Below are positions 20,310 to 31,050 of a stretch of DNA of 64,000 bases, piece by piece. How positions within the stretch are numbered: position 1 is the first letter of the stretch; every line of letters starts with the position of its first letter. The notes below the pieces were generated by a model. The model was not told where the DNA came from, made no database searches, and saw nothing but the letters and a program-made list of their open reading frames with translations. A program made the position numbers and the translations under genes. Origin of the DNA: Puccinellia tenuiflora (Eukaryota; Streptophyta; Magnoliopsida; Poales; Poaceae); NCBI GenBank assembly GCA_012064385.1, contig QRDG01000140.1, positions 1,219,707-1,283,706 on the forward strand, read 5' to 3'.

Positions 20310-23300
20310 TTTTCGAAATGGGGATCACCCTAGCCTCTACATCAAAGTGAGATGCATATGGCTCTTTATTTCTTTATTCCTTTATTCGAAAGTTCGTCCA
20401 AAGAGAGTTACAAATCATGGATCACATAGCGTGGCAGCATGAATCAACCATCTAAAAATACAAAGTGATGGGCGTAGTCGATACATCATAACGTAAGTCT
20501 AATAGGAAGCCACCAGCCGAACTGGTAGAATAAACCCGCTGCTACCATCTCCAAAGTGTTGCACCCAGAATCTATGGCGAGGCGTGTCTCCACTGGTTGG
20601 AGGTAAGACCACGTACGGATCCAGTGCATAGCTAGAGGGATAACCTGCAAGAAAGATGGATTTTTCTATTTGTTAAAAACAAAGTCATTCCGTACATTCC
20701 ACAAAGCCCACAGGCAAGCACAAACCCCCACCCGGATGAGATTTAGATTCTTTTTGGGTATGCCCTTTAGCCAAGTACCAAAAAGATTAGTAATGTTTTT
20801 TGGGGGTGATAAGTTGAAAGACATATGCACAATACGCCATTCCAATCAAAGAACATATGTTGAATAGACTCCTCTTTATCACAAAAGTAACATGATTTAT
20901 CTCCATTCCAATTCCTTTTAATCAAGTTATCTTTAGTTAGAATGACTTTTTGATCAAGAAACCACATGAAAATCTTGATTTTCAGCGGAACTTTAATTTT
21001 CCAAATATATTTGCGCAAATATCTTGTGTGTCCATTCAACAAGTCAAGATACATGGATTTCACGGTAAAAATTCCAGAAGAAGTTAAATTCCAAACAAAC
21101 ATGTCTTTTTCATTGGAAATTCGAACATCCATAAGACGTTGAACTAGTTTCAGCCATTTATCCATTTGTTACCCGTTAGAGATCTACGGAAAGTAATATT
21201 CAGCGTTGTTTCAGAAAAAACATTGGCAACCGTAACTTGTTTACGGTGGACAATATTATACAAAAAAGGGTATTGCTGGGAAAGAGGTGTATTACCCAAC
21301 CATGTATCTTCCCAAAACCTTGTGTTTAAGCCATTTCCCACATTGAAAGAACCCCTTGTGAAAAACTCCTCCTTGACCCGCATAAGACCTTTCCAAAAAG
21401 GTGAATCAAAAGCATTTACAGTCACTTGTGAGAGTGTTTTTGAGTGCAAATATTTGTTATTAATCAGCTCCTGCAACACTCCCTCCTCGTTAAGTAGCTT
21501 AAACAACAATTTACTAAGAAAGCATTTATTCTTTAAGTCTATAACTTCTATTCCCAGCTCGCCTTGCTCTTTTGGGTGGCATATAATACTCCATTTAGCG
21601 AGTCTGTATTTTTTTTGTGATTGTCGCTTTGCCAAAAAAAATCTAGATCTAAAAAGGTCCAATCTTTTTCGAACCCCTTTAGGCACCTCCAGGAACGACA
21701 ACATAAACATTGGTAAACTTGTTAATACCGAGTTTATGAGAATAAGTCTGTCCCCGTATGACAATAACTTCCCTATCCAACTGCTTAGCTTCCTCTCAAA
21801 GCGATCCTCTACAGTTTTTCATTCCCCATTTTTTAATTTTCGGTAGTGTATAGGAATTCCTAAACATTTGAATGGTAATGAACCGGATGCACACCCAAAC
21901 AAAACGATATAATCATCTTCCACTTCTTTTACCTTGCCAAAATAGAATAATTCACTATTGTGAAAATTAATCTTGAGGCCAGACAATTGCTCAAAGATGC
22001 ATAGGATTAGTTTCATGTTTAGAGCTTTTTCTAAATCATGTTCCATAAAAATTATAGTATCATCTGCATATTGGAGTATAGACACTCCACCCTCCACCAA
22101 GTGAGGAATAAGATCTTCTACCTGCCCATCCTCCTTAGCTCTACTAATTAAAATAGCCAACATATCCGCAACCACATTAAAGAGAATTGGGGACAATGGA
22201 TCCCCTTGTCGCAATCCTTTCCTAGTTTGAAAGTGGTGTCCTATATCATCATTAACTCTTATTCTAGCACTACATTTTTAATATAATCATTAATCCATTG
22301 ACACCATTTTGGATCAAAACCCTTCATTCTCATTGCCTGTTGTAAAAAGGACCAGCTAACTTTATCATAACCCTTTTCAAAATCGATTTTCAGTAGCACA
22401 CCATCCATTTTTTTTTTTAATGTAATTCATGTATAGTTTCATGCAGCACCACTACCCCCTCTAAGATGTGTCTTCCCGGCATAAAGGCCGTTTGTGTAGG
22501 CTTAACAACTTTCTGGGCTACCCCAGTTAGTCTGTTAGTCCCTACTTTGGTAAAGATTTTGAAGCTCACATTAAGTGAGCAAATGGGTCTATATTGCTGA
22601 ATCTGACATGCATCTTCTTTTTTGGGTAAAAGGATAATGGTCCCGAAATTTAGGTGGAACAATGGTAACTCTCCCTTGTGAAACTCATTGAACATGGCCA
22701 TCAAATCACCTTTCAAAAAATCCCAACAGGCTTGATAGAATTCAGCCGGAAAGCCATCCAGACCCGAGGCTTTATTTTTTTCCATTTGCATTACGTCGTC
22801 ATACACCTTCTTTTCGAAAAAATCAGCGTTCAAGAAAATATTCTCTTCGTCGGACAGTTTAGGAATATCTAGTGTTTCAGACTCCACCATAGAAAAATGG
22901 TTGGGCACGGGTGCCCCAAAAAGTCTTTTGTAATATTCAGCGATGCAAATTTTTAAATTTTCTTGACCTATAATTCTACCTTCTTCTTGTTCCAATTGGA
23001 AAATCCTTTTCTTCCTATGTTTTCCATTGGCAATGAGGTGAAAATATTTCGTATTGCTCCCCCCTTCCTGAATGTGTTTCACTTTGGCTCTTTGAGCTCA
23101 CTTAGACTCCTCATTTCTTCTTAAAATTGCTAACGCCTCGTTGGCCTCTCTAAACATATCCCTTTCTGACGTGTTCAGAGGGATAGTTTCAGCTTTTTTG
23201 TCAAGAAAATCAATAAGCTGAAGAAGCCTCTCTTTTTTCTTTCTTATACACGCTGCTAAGGTTCTTGGCTCGACCCCTCAAAAAACTTCTTAAATGGCGA

Positions 23301-23410
23301 ATTTTATTTTGCATCTCTCCATGGAACTTGATCCATGCGAGATAGATTGCCACTCAGCCTTGATCATGTCAACAAAACCCTCTTGTTGCAGCCAAGATAA
23401 TTCAAACGAA
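20310..23410 (-). mobile_element. 5'-truncated LINE with reverse transcriptase remnants
   Basis: Minus-strand LINE whose poly(A) tail is the T-run at 20308-20314. In 5' to 3' order on the minus strand: linker with KHIQEGGSNTKYFH (about 23080), reverse transcriptase with KNKASGLDGFPAEFYQACWD and FGTIILLPKK (22417-23082), MRQGDPLSPILFN and the catalytic ILQYADDTIIF (21819-22214), the thumb region (21150-21764), and the zinc-binding zf-RVT segment with CYFCDKEESIQHMFFDW (20767-21165). Stops and frameshifts separate the blocks, so it is dead. No clear target duplication was found. Confidence 0.85.
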
Positions 23411-23696
23411 AAATATGACTTATTCCCGAGGTGTCATGTTATTGCAAGTTTATGATTTTACCCATACTAGTACAATAAAAAGTAAGACCCCCCTAGCTTT
23501 ACATTTTTCAAAATAGGGCCAAAATTATTCGTTTGACCAATCATAGCTACGAGTTATTTTTTCGTATTTTTTCTTTGCAATCGCGTACAATCCTGATATA
23601 ATTCGTTCTTATGATTTTTATATAATTTTTTGGTCAAACTATAACACACTTATAGTTCAATATTTTTTATTTCTCAGTAAATTGCTATTAAACTCA

Positions 23697-24000
23697 TTTA
23701 ATGAGTGAAATATAGTAAAAAGCTAAAAAAATGAATGATATTCAAGGACTATGCCTCCCATATGACATAGTTTGTGTGAAAATTGTGAGAGGTCAATTTT
23801 CAATCTTATTTGTGGTACCTACTTCACAAAAAAGGGGATTTTATCACTAAAATAAATAAATAAAATAAACCTTCAAAAAATCTTGGAAACCTTTCTCTGA
23901 CAATCTTGTTTACAAAGTCAAAACACATGTTTGTGCCGACTATGGTCATCATAGCACAAATTTAGCCATGGATATGGCCTTGACCTTGGTCATTTGGCTT
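23697..24000 (+). repeat. Internal direct repeat, copy 2
   Basis: Diverged copy of 19998-20309. Shared blocks include TTGTGGTACCTACTTCACAA and AAAACACATGTTTGTG. Confidence 0.75.
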
Positions 24001-24211
24001 GAAAGCCATGAATCTTCATCCATGAATCTTCATACTGCTAGTTCATGACTTTTCCCAACATAAAACCAGACAACATAATTACTACTAATATTCCTCACTG
24101 ATTTCTCTAACATAAGTTTACATAGGGGGCATAAAATGAACTACCACTTGTCCTTGCCCTTGCCCTCCACATAATTATACCGCACGGATCTTGCTTGCTC
24201 CGCGGCTCTGG

Positions 24212-24532
24212 CTAGCTCTCCGCGTCAACCGCATAATCGACCATAGTATCCATGAGCTGTTGTTGCTCAGCAGAATGTCTGGCATGCTCCGTGGCTTGAT
24301 AGTCAACCCAAGCCCATGCCAGACATAGGTCCAACACCTGCTCCTCCTCATCGGACTCAATATCAATGAAGGGAATTTGATCGGTAGCAATTGCCCGACG
24401 AACGACATAGCTGCCCCTGCTCGAGCTCGGAGGAGTCCTGCTCGAGCGCCGAGGGGTCCTGCTCGAACGGGGCGCGGAGTGGTTGGAGCTTCCGCCGCGA
24501 CCGGGAGGGGAGTGGCCACCACCAGGAGCCAT
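24212..24532 (-). CDS. Small ORF in TIR element, unknown
   Basis: 106 residues from the ATG at 24532. The N-terminal half is Ser/Arg/Pro-rich with repeats (PRSSRTPRRSSRTPPSSSR). The C-terminal half is acidic then Gln/His-rich (DIESDEEEQVLDL, ATEHARHSAEQQQLMDTM). The family is not recognised. It could be a transposon accessory protein or a captured fragment. Confidence 0.35.
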   Translation of the reverse strand: MAPGGGHSPPGRGGSSNHSAPRSSRTPRRSSRTPPSSSRGSYVVRRAIATDQIPFIDIESDEEEQVLDLCLAWAWVDYQATEHARHSAEQQQLMDTMVDYAVDAES

Positions 24533-24964
24533 GGAAAGATTGGAGGACCGGGGTGTGGGTGGCAAAGGAGAGAAAAAGGAGGTTAGTGGGCGACGTGGGT
24601 GCAATGGGAGATGAAAAGGGCTCCTTTTCTAGGCATCTGCGTCCGGACCGACAGTAATGGTGATGCGCCGACACCCGACATGGCCGCTAGACTCAGCATG
24701 CGGCGGCACAAACTAGGCAAGAGAGACAAGAAGGCGGGCAGGCGGCGAAGCAGATGAGCGGCCCGACCGGCAGCGTAGACGACAATGCAACCTTTTGCTG
24801 GCTAGGGGCAACGCCATTGAAGGCGCGCTAATTCGGGGACGTCGAGCGACATGGACGCACACGGGCATGGGTGCATGCACGCCTTCTCTGTTGGTCCCAC
24901 TTATAAGCTTTAAGTGGGACCAACGAAGTAGGAGCATACGCGCACAGGTGCATGTACTCCGTTG

Positions 24965-25143
24965 ATCCCACACGTGATCGACTTTAGTGCAGTAACAATC
25001 AAACGAGGTTGACCCGACGAAAACGGCCGTTTGGCCGCCTTCGGAGCATCAGAAGAGCCAAGTAGGACAAAAACGAGGATAACTAAGAAAGTGGGGCTAG
25101 AACAAGGATAACTAATGGAAGTGGGGCAGGAAAATAAAAAACC
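24965..25143 (-). repeat. Right terminal inverted repeat
   Basis: Inverted partner of 18277-18453. Confidence 0.7.
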
Positions 25144-25324
25144 TGAAAAAATTCCTAGACGATTGAATTGGCAAAATATATGTATATGAACGAAAATTGA
25201 GATATCTTCCAACAATTTCACATACTAAGGATTAAAAGGTGTAATAAACAACACTAGAATCCATCTAATTATATCAGGGCATAGTTAATGCAAAAATTTG
25301 GAAAGATCTCACTTTAACACCTAC

Positions 25325-25541
25325 TCGATCTAGAAATACATTTAATCGGAGTCAACGTTTTATAACCTTGACCAAGTTTATAGAAAAAAATATGGACATC
25401 TATAGTACGAAATAACTATGTATATTTCTAGTGTATTTACTTACGGTACGCGTTGATATTTTCTTCTATATATGTGATCAAATTTGTAAGTTTTGGCTTT
25501 TGATTAAATTTGGACACCACATATTTTTAAAGGAGGTAGTA
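25325..25541. mobile_element. Degenerate Stowaway-type MITE
   Basis: The inner arms TTGACCAAGTTTATAGAAAA and TGTGATCAAATTTGTAAG, ATTTTCTTCTAT and the right end AAAGGAGGTAGTA resemble the longer Stowaway families of Triticeae. The left end (CTACTCGATCTAGAAATA) is eroded, so the boundaries are approximate. Confidence 0.55.
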
Positions 25542-25781
25542 CTTTTCTAAAGGACAACCTTGACAAAGATCTTTCTCTCGACGACATGTCCATGTAGCCA
25601 GGTCAGCCAGTGTTTCCACGTGGGACTACAAACACGAATTGATCAGCTCCTCTCAACTTCATGGGACTAGAGGTTTTTGCCCAAACATCCAATCACAAAT
25701 TGTTCTTTGAGATATTTGAAATTGATTGTTTAAATGGCCAAAGCCCACAATTTCCAACACTCGATCGGATACTCATCGGCA

Positions 25782-26693
25782 TCAGGCACCGGCTATGAAC
25801 GCGACGACGCGGTCCATGAGCTGCTTCGCATTCTCGCACCCGGGCTTCCCGAGGAAGAACACGTGGCCCTCCCCCTCGGACCCGAGCCACGCCGCGGTGC
25901 CGCGCCATCCGCTGCCGGCCACGGCGTCGTAGTACGCGCGGTTCCGCGCGGCGAGCCCGTCTCCTAGCCCCGCAGTGACGAGCATCCTCACGCACCCGAG
26001 CTTCTCCAGCGACGGCGCGCCCTGCGCCAGCGGGTTCATCCTCGGGTCGTCGGCGCCGCCCACCGCCCCGGGGCACGCGTAGGACCAGAGCATCCCTGTG
26101 ATCTTGGACGCGGCCGGGGGCTCCCCCTCGATCGCCGTGTTCCCGCTGAACCACGGGTGCAGCAGTATGGCGCCCTCTACTCTGGGGCTGCCGTCGCTGG
26201 AGGCCGCCCTCATGAGCATGTCGTGCACGATGTTGGCGCCGGCGCTGTCACCGGCGAGGAAAAGGCGTGACGTGTCTCCGTGCTCGGCGATCCATCCGTC
26301 CTGCGCCGATACCGCCCACCGGAGCGCGGCCCAGGAGTCCTCGTAGGCCGCGGGGAGAGGGTGCTCTGGGGCGAGGCGGTAGTCGACGGAGACGGCGAGC
26401 ACGCCCGCCGCCGCGGCGAGGGCGTTGACGTAGCTGTGGTACGCGGCGTCGTCGGCCGACCCTATGAGGAAGGCCCCGCCGTGGAAGTAGACGAGGACCG
26501 GGAGCTTCGTGGATGGTCCTCCTCGGAGCTTGGGAAGGTAGAGGCGCACCGAGACGCCGGTGTCGGCGTCGAGGACGACGTCCCTGGAGGTGACGCCGGT
26601 GGCCTCGTCCAGGCCGGCAGGCGAGACGGTAGGCTCGTTGAGGCGCTCCATCCTGCCGCTCTTGTAGATGCGGAATTGCGATGGTGCCTCCAT
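25782..26693 (-). CDS. Carboxylesterase (CXE / tuliposide-converting-enzyme-like), start codon uncertain
   Basis: Third CXE-family alpha/beta-hydrolase. From the first in-frame ATG (26693) the protein has 303 residues starting MEAPSQFRIYKSG. HGGAF is at 71-75, Ser150 in GDSAGAN, Asp245 in GLGDGL and His277 in GEGHVFF; the C-terminus MDRVVAFIAGA matches CXE2. Relative to CXE2 (MDSDAADTVVFEAP) the usual start is missing. The in-frame sequence upstream, TATEAEADDEVL, looks like the lost N-terminus, but the codon where Met is expected reads CAG/CAA-like sequence. The frame stays open to about 26882 with an Arg/Ser/Thr-rich stretch but has no ATG. A short upstream exon or use of 26693 are both possible. 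Confidence 0.85.
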   Translation of the reverse strand: MEAPSQFRIYKSGRMERLNEPTVSPAGLDEATGVTSRDVVLDADTGVSVRLYLPKLRGGPSTKLPVLVYFHGGAFLIGSADDAAYHSYVNALAAAAGVLAVSVDYRLAPEHPLPAAYEDSWAALRWAVSAQDGWIAEHGDTSRLFLAGDSAGANIVHDMLMRAASSDGSPRVEGAILLHPWFSGNTAIEGEPPAASKITGMLWSYACPGAVGGADDPRMNPLAQGAPSLEKLGCVRMLVTAGLGDGLAARNRAYYDAVAGSGWRGTAAWLGSEGEGHVFFLGKPGCENAKQLMDRVVAFIAGA

Positions 26694-27429
26694 CAGCACC
26701 TCGTCGTCTGCTTCAGCTTCGGTGGCCGTTGCTGCTGGCAGAGCGCCATTCTTGTGGAACGTAGAACGGACCGTCGATCTTGTTTGTGTTGAAAACGTGG
26801 TAGATAAGCATGGTAGTTGGAGTAGCCTTCTTCTCCGATCTACAGCTAGTCGCCGGCAAGGTTGGGTGGCTGCCGAGCGCAAATGGTGGCTCCGCTCCTG
26901 ATGGCCATGGAGACGAAGTGTTGTGAATTGTGATAAGCCTGTGTGTGGTCATTAAGGCCCGTTGTCAGGATCGTCATCTAATATCTGCATGTGAGGAAAC
27001 CACGTGGACCCACCGGCGACCGCACGCAACAGCCCAGCCCTCGCCGACGCTGGAACAGAAGATATCAGTCCACCGGCGACCGCACGCTTATACTCCGTAT
27101 CTTGTATCGAATCGTATAAGCGTCAACACAAGATCACACGAACAGGTGGCAAGATATCAAAATAAGTACTCCTACTAGATGTAGTAATAAAGAATGTTTC
27201 TTGCAACACAAGAGATGGCTAGTATCCTACTAGTTGCAGGGAGGGCGGTATGGAGCAGTATAATCGTTTGTATCTAGTTTTCGATTACTTGTTTTCATAT
27301 CAATTATGTATTTGTACTTTTATTAAGTAATGTATGTTTACGGGCGTACATCGTTAAAAAGAAAAAGAAAAAAAATAAGATGGCTAGTGGTTCAAAAATT
27401 TGCTGTATGCAGTGAGACATATCCTACTA
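26694..27429. other. CXE3 upstream region and spacer
   Basis: Presumed CXE3 promoter. A 20-bp direct repeat containing CCACCGGCGACCGCACGC occurs at about 27018 and 27070. No gene was seen. Confidence 0.4.
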
Positions 27430-30296
27430 GACCGATAAGCGCTGGATATGGTCCATGAAGAAATGTGGTGGTTTTGGGAATTTTAGACTTAAAGAAGTAG
27501 AATGAGGGATTACTGTTAAACAAGGAGAACATCCCATGGGTAGATCTTGTGTGGCAGTATTACCCAAATGGGGTACCTCAGGTGGCGAACTTGTGTGGAT
27601 CTTTTTGGTGGAGAGATGTCATGAAATTGGTGAATAAGTAGAGAGAGGTTTGCACTGTCAAATTTCACGCTGGTGATTCGGCTTTGTTCTAGTCAGATAA
27701 TTGGAATGGGAACCTGCTTCAGTTTTCTTTCCCGAGATTGTTCTCCTATGCTCTGGACACCAATATTTCGGTGAGAGATGTGTTATCTGTTGAGGACAGA
27801 ATACAACTGTTCAACCTGCCTTTGTCGCAGCAAGCGTATGATGAGTTTTTGGAATTGCAACAATCGTTGATGGCAGTCACCATTAACCAAGAGGCTAAGG
27901 ACCAGTGGGTGACCATATGGAAGGATGGAGTTTACACATCTAGTAGGTACTATCACCACTGCTTTAAGGATGCGGTAGCAAGCAAAATTTATTCATATAT
28001 ATGGAAGAGCAAGGTACAAATGAGAATAAAGGATTTTGCTTGGTTGTTGATTAGTGATCGTTGATCTCCTGTCCCCACTGCCGTGTCGTGGTGTCCGCTT
28101 TCGCACATCGATGTACGCCGACGACGTCGTTCTGTTCGTGTCTCCCGCCGCACATGACCTGGAGTTGATCAGGAGGATTCTTGAGTGCTTTGGAGGCGCA
28201 TCGGGCCTGCGCACCAATTTCGACAAGTGCTCCATCTCACCAATTCGATGCACCGATGAGCACCTGGCTGTTGCGGCGCTACACTTTTCGTGTTCTGTGA
28301 AGAGCTTCCCCTGCACCTACCTCGGCTTGCCGCTCTCGTACAAGAGGCTGCCCAGAGCGAGCCTGCAGCCGGTTGTGGATACCATCTGTCGGAGACTATC
28401 GCCGTCGCTAGCCACCTTCTACACCTCGGCAGGGCGCCTAGTGCTTATCAAGTCAGTGGCCACTTCGATCCCGATCTACCTCTCTATTGCTTTGGAGATG
28501 CCGGCTTGGCTGCTGCAACTGCTAGAGAAGAAGATCCGTGCTTTCTTTTGGAAGGGGACCGACGCAGTTCATGGTGGCCACTGCCTCGTTGCCTGGGACA
28601 AGGTTTGCCAACCCGTGGAGTTTGGCGGCCTCGGGATTCTGAACCTCAAGCTGCTGGGGTTTGCGTTGCGCGTGCGCTGGTTATGGCTGCAGAAGCTCCA
28701 GGCAGGCTGTTGGACGGGACTGCAATTGCAAGTTGAGCCGGAGGTACATGCCATGTTTGATGCCTCGACCCGCGTTGTGGTCGGTGACGGCGCCTGGCGC
28801 TGTTTTGGACTGACACCTGGCTCGGCTCCACGGCCCTCGAGCAGTCTATGGCCGCCCTTTTCGCGACTGTCTCCCCGCAGGCCAGGATGCGAACGGTTGG
28901 TGACGCGTTGTTGGACAGACGCTGGATCCGAGACATCACAGGACCGCTGAGCATCCCCATTCTGACGCAGTTCCTGACGCTAGTGGATGAGCTTCAGCAC
29001 AATGAGCTGACGCCGGGGGTCCCAGACCGTGTGGTGTGGAAGTGGACAAGCTCCGGTATTTATTCCTCCAGATCGGCATATCGCGCCTTCTTCGCCGGGC
29101 TAGTGCTATTTCCATGCGGGAAGACCATCTGGAAGACCTGGGCGCCGACGAAGTGTAAGATCCATATCTGGCTGGCGATGCAGCGGCGGCTGTGGACGGC
29201 CGATCGCCGACTGCGACACGGCCTTGAGTCACACACCGCCTGTCCCCTGTGCGACCAGGCCCCTGAGACAGCTGATCACATTGCGCTGGGTTGCGTCTTT
29301 GCACGGGAGGTATGGAGTAAGGTGCTTCGACGATGTGGCCTCGACTCCCTTACCCCGTCGGTGGATGATTCCCTCATCGACTGGTGGCCGGAGGCGCAGC
29401 GACGCGCACCCTCACGAGCTAGGAAAGGGTTTGACTCCCTTGTCCTCCTCATCGTCTGGTCTCTCTGGAAGGAAAGAAACGCCAGGATCTTCGAGCGATC
29501 AGCACAGATGGTATGCACGATTTGTCACCGGATAGCCGAGGAGATTGAGCTCTGGAAGCTCTCTGGCGCTGTAGGGCTGGGACAGATTTGGGAGTAGTCA
29601 GCTAGATGTAATAGGCGTTGTTTTCCTTTCCCGCACTTTGTGGTAGCCTGCCACCTCTCGCAGGTGTTTGTACCCGCATCGATCTGATGCCGGAGACGCT
29701 GTAGCCCGTTGTTTTCTCTCTTTCTATCAAAGACGACACGCAAGCCTTTTGCGTGTTCGCAAAAAAAAAAAAAAAAAAACTAGGGACATGCTCAGGAGGA
29801 GGCATTGGAATGTTACTGATGTGCTGCATTGTGAATTATGTTCTCTGATAGTTACTGAGGATTGGATGCACCTGTTCTTTCAGTGCAATTTTAGTATGAG
29901 AATTTGGAATTATCTTCAAGTGCATTGGGCCCCTGGGGATACCTTTGAGCAGGTTTTCGTACATGCAGCCAGCGATTTCAACAAGCCTTTCTTTTCTGAG
30001 GTGATCATCCTCGCTGCCTGGCACATTTGGAAGCAAAGAAATGAGGCTATCTTTCAGAACATCATGCCTTCCTTCAGGTCATGGAAGAGGAACTTTCTTC
30101 ATGAGGTCACCATGCATGAGCATAGGGTGAAGTCCAAGGACGTTCAGAGCTGGTCAGGATGGATTAAGACTCTTAGCTGATTTGTTTTCCTTCTTTTGTA
30201 TGTAAATATTTTGTTTCCTGTTGCTTGTAAATATTCTTTGGCTTGGTTAACAAAATCCTGTGGGGTGTAAGCCTTACCGTCCTTGTTAAAAAAAAA
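27430..30296 (+). mobile_element. 5'-truncated LINE (outer), split by a second LINE
   Basis: Plus strand. 27660-28056 encodes the region after the reverse transcriptase (DVLSVEDRIQLFNLPLSQQA, then WKSKVQMRIKDFAWLL). The frame continues after the inner LINE with TRDMLRRRHWNVTDVLHCEL and LCSLIVTEDWMHLFFQC, the zinc-binding zf-RVT domain, and ends at the stop at 30178. The tail AAAAAAAAAGACC is at 30288-30300. The left boundary is approximate. Confidence 0.75.
28060..29780 (+). mobile_element. 5'-truncated LINE (inner) with intact frame
   Basis: Begins inside the reverse transcriptase domain: FRTSMYADDVVLFVSPAAHD with the catalytic YADD at about 28108. It continues through SIPIYLSIALEMP and GGLGILNL (28054-28950). 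A frameshift at about 28850 leads into the zf-RVT frame (28848-29597; CPLCDQAPETADHIALGC). It ends in a 19-base poly(A) at 29761-29779. It is GC-richer than the LINE it entered. Confidence 0.85.
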
Positions 30297-30297
30297 G

Positions 30298-30476
30298 ACC
30301 TCAAAGCTCACATCATCTGTGAATATCACGTCTCCTCCAGGTGCAGTAGCATTATCCGAGTTATACGTAACGTAGCAAATGGACTGAGCTTTGCTAGCAA
30401 AAATCGAGCCTGCCGGTCCAGAGGAGTAATAGTTAGCAACAACACATGACAAGTTGTGATTGACAAAAACATCTAG
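30298..30476 (-). pseudogene. Exon fragment of an unidentified host gene
   Basis: Minus-strand frame of about 58 codons with no ATG: VFVNHNLSCVVANYYSSGPA and on to GGDVIFTDDVSFEV. It is interrupted at its 3' side by the tail of the outer LINE. The composition is that of a real protein rather than random translation, but I do not recognise the family. Upstream, TTGCTAG could be a splice acceptor. Confidence 0.45.
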
Positions 30477-30953
30477 CAATTAGCATGACAAGAGAATGAC
30501 CAAGACAACGGCTTGCAGCTAATGGTTGAGATCTAGCAAAATGTACATGCATCCATAAGCGCTTGATTTTAGGGTTAGGTACTCGTGCATGTCAAAACAA
30601 ACTCGAGAACATGTACAACTGCGAAAACTAATAAAATTGTTTGCTAAGTGTTTGTAGCTGCTTCTGTTAATAAAATAACTTGAGTCTTTTGTAGCTTTTG
30701 TGCAGAGCACATGGATCATATTTTGGCATGATTTCTTGCAGATGCACATGTTCCAACATGATGCACATCTTTGAAATTTTTGGATCCACAAATACCTAAA
30801 CCCTAAACACATAACTCGCCCTTGCATGTACAAAATATTCCCACATAAGTTAGAACTTGGCCAGATTGTGTGTTTCTTGTGCTACTTTTTATCCTGACAT
30901 AGCAATAGTCGTTCGGCTTTTCTTCAACCAGGGTGGCTGGCGGCACCCTAATA
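30477..30953. other. Spacer
   Basis: AT-rich, no feature recognised. It may be intron of the gene whose exon remnant lies at 30298-30476. Confidence 0.4.
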
Positions 30954-31048
30954 CTCCCTCTGTATCAAAATGTAAGATGTTTTAGCATTTTGCTTTCCAT
31001 CATGGAAAGCAAAATGCTAAAACATCTTACATTTTGATACAGAGGGAG
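30954..31048. mobile_element. Perfect-palindrome Stowaway MITE
   Basis: 95 bp made of two perfectly complementary 47-nt arms around one central C. It starts CTCCCTCTGTATC and ends GATACAGAGGGAG, with TA on both sides (30952-30953, 31049-31050). I found no mismatch between the arms, so a transcript would form a perfect hairpin. Confidence 0.95.
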
Positions 31049-31050
31049 TA

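Larger units (their letters stand above)
18277..25143. mobile_element. Large terminal-inverted-repeat DNA element (Mutator-like?), non-autonomous
   Basis: The left end starts GGTTTTTTATTTT at 18277; the right end reads the same on the minus strand from 25143. Inverted similarity continues about 175 bp (18277-18453 against 25143-24965), through GCCCCACTTC, AACGGC(C/T)GTTT and GTGTGGGA. The flanks TGAAAAAG and TGAAAAAA could be an eroded target duplication. Inside are two small ORFs near the ends (both minus strand), two ~305-bp direct repeats and a LINE insertion. No transposase is seen. Length and long TIRs fit a Mutator-like element, but the family is not proven. Confidence 0.65.
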
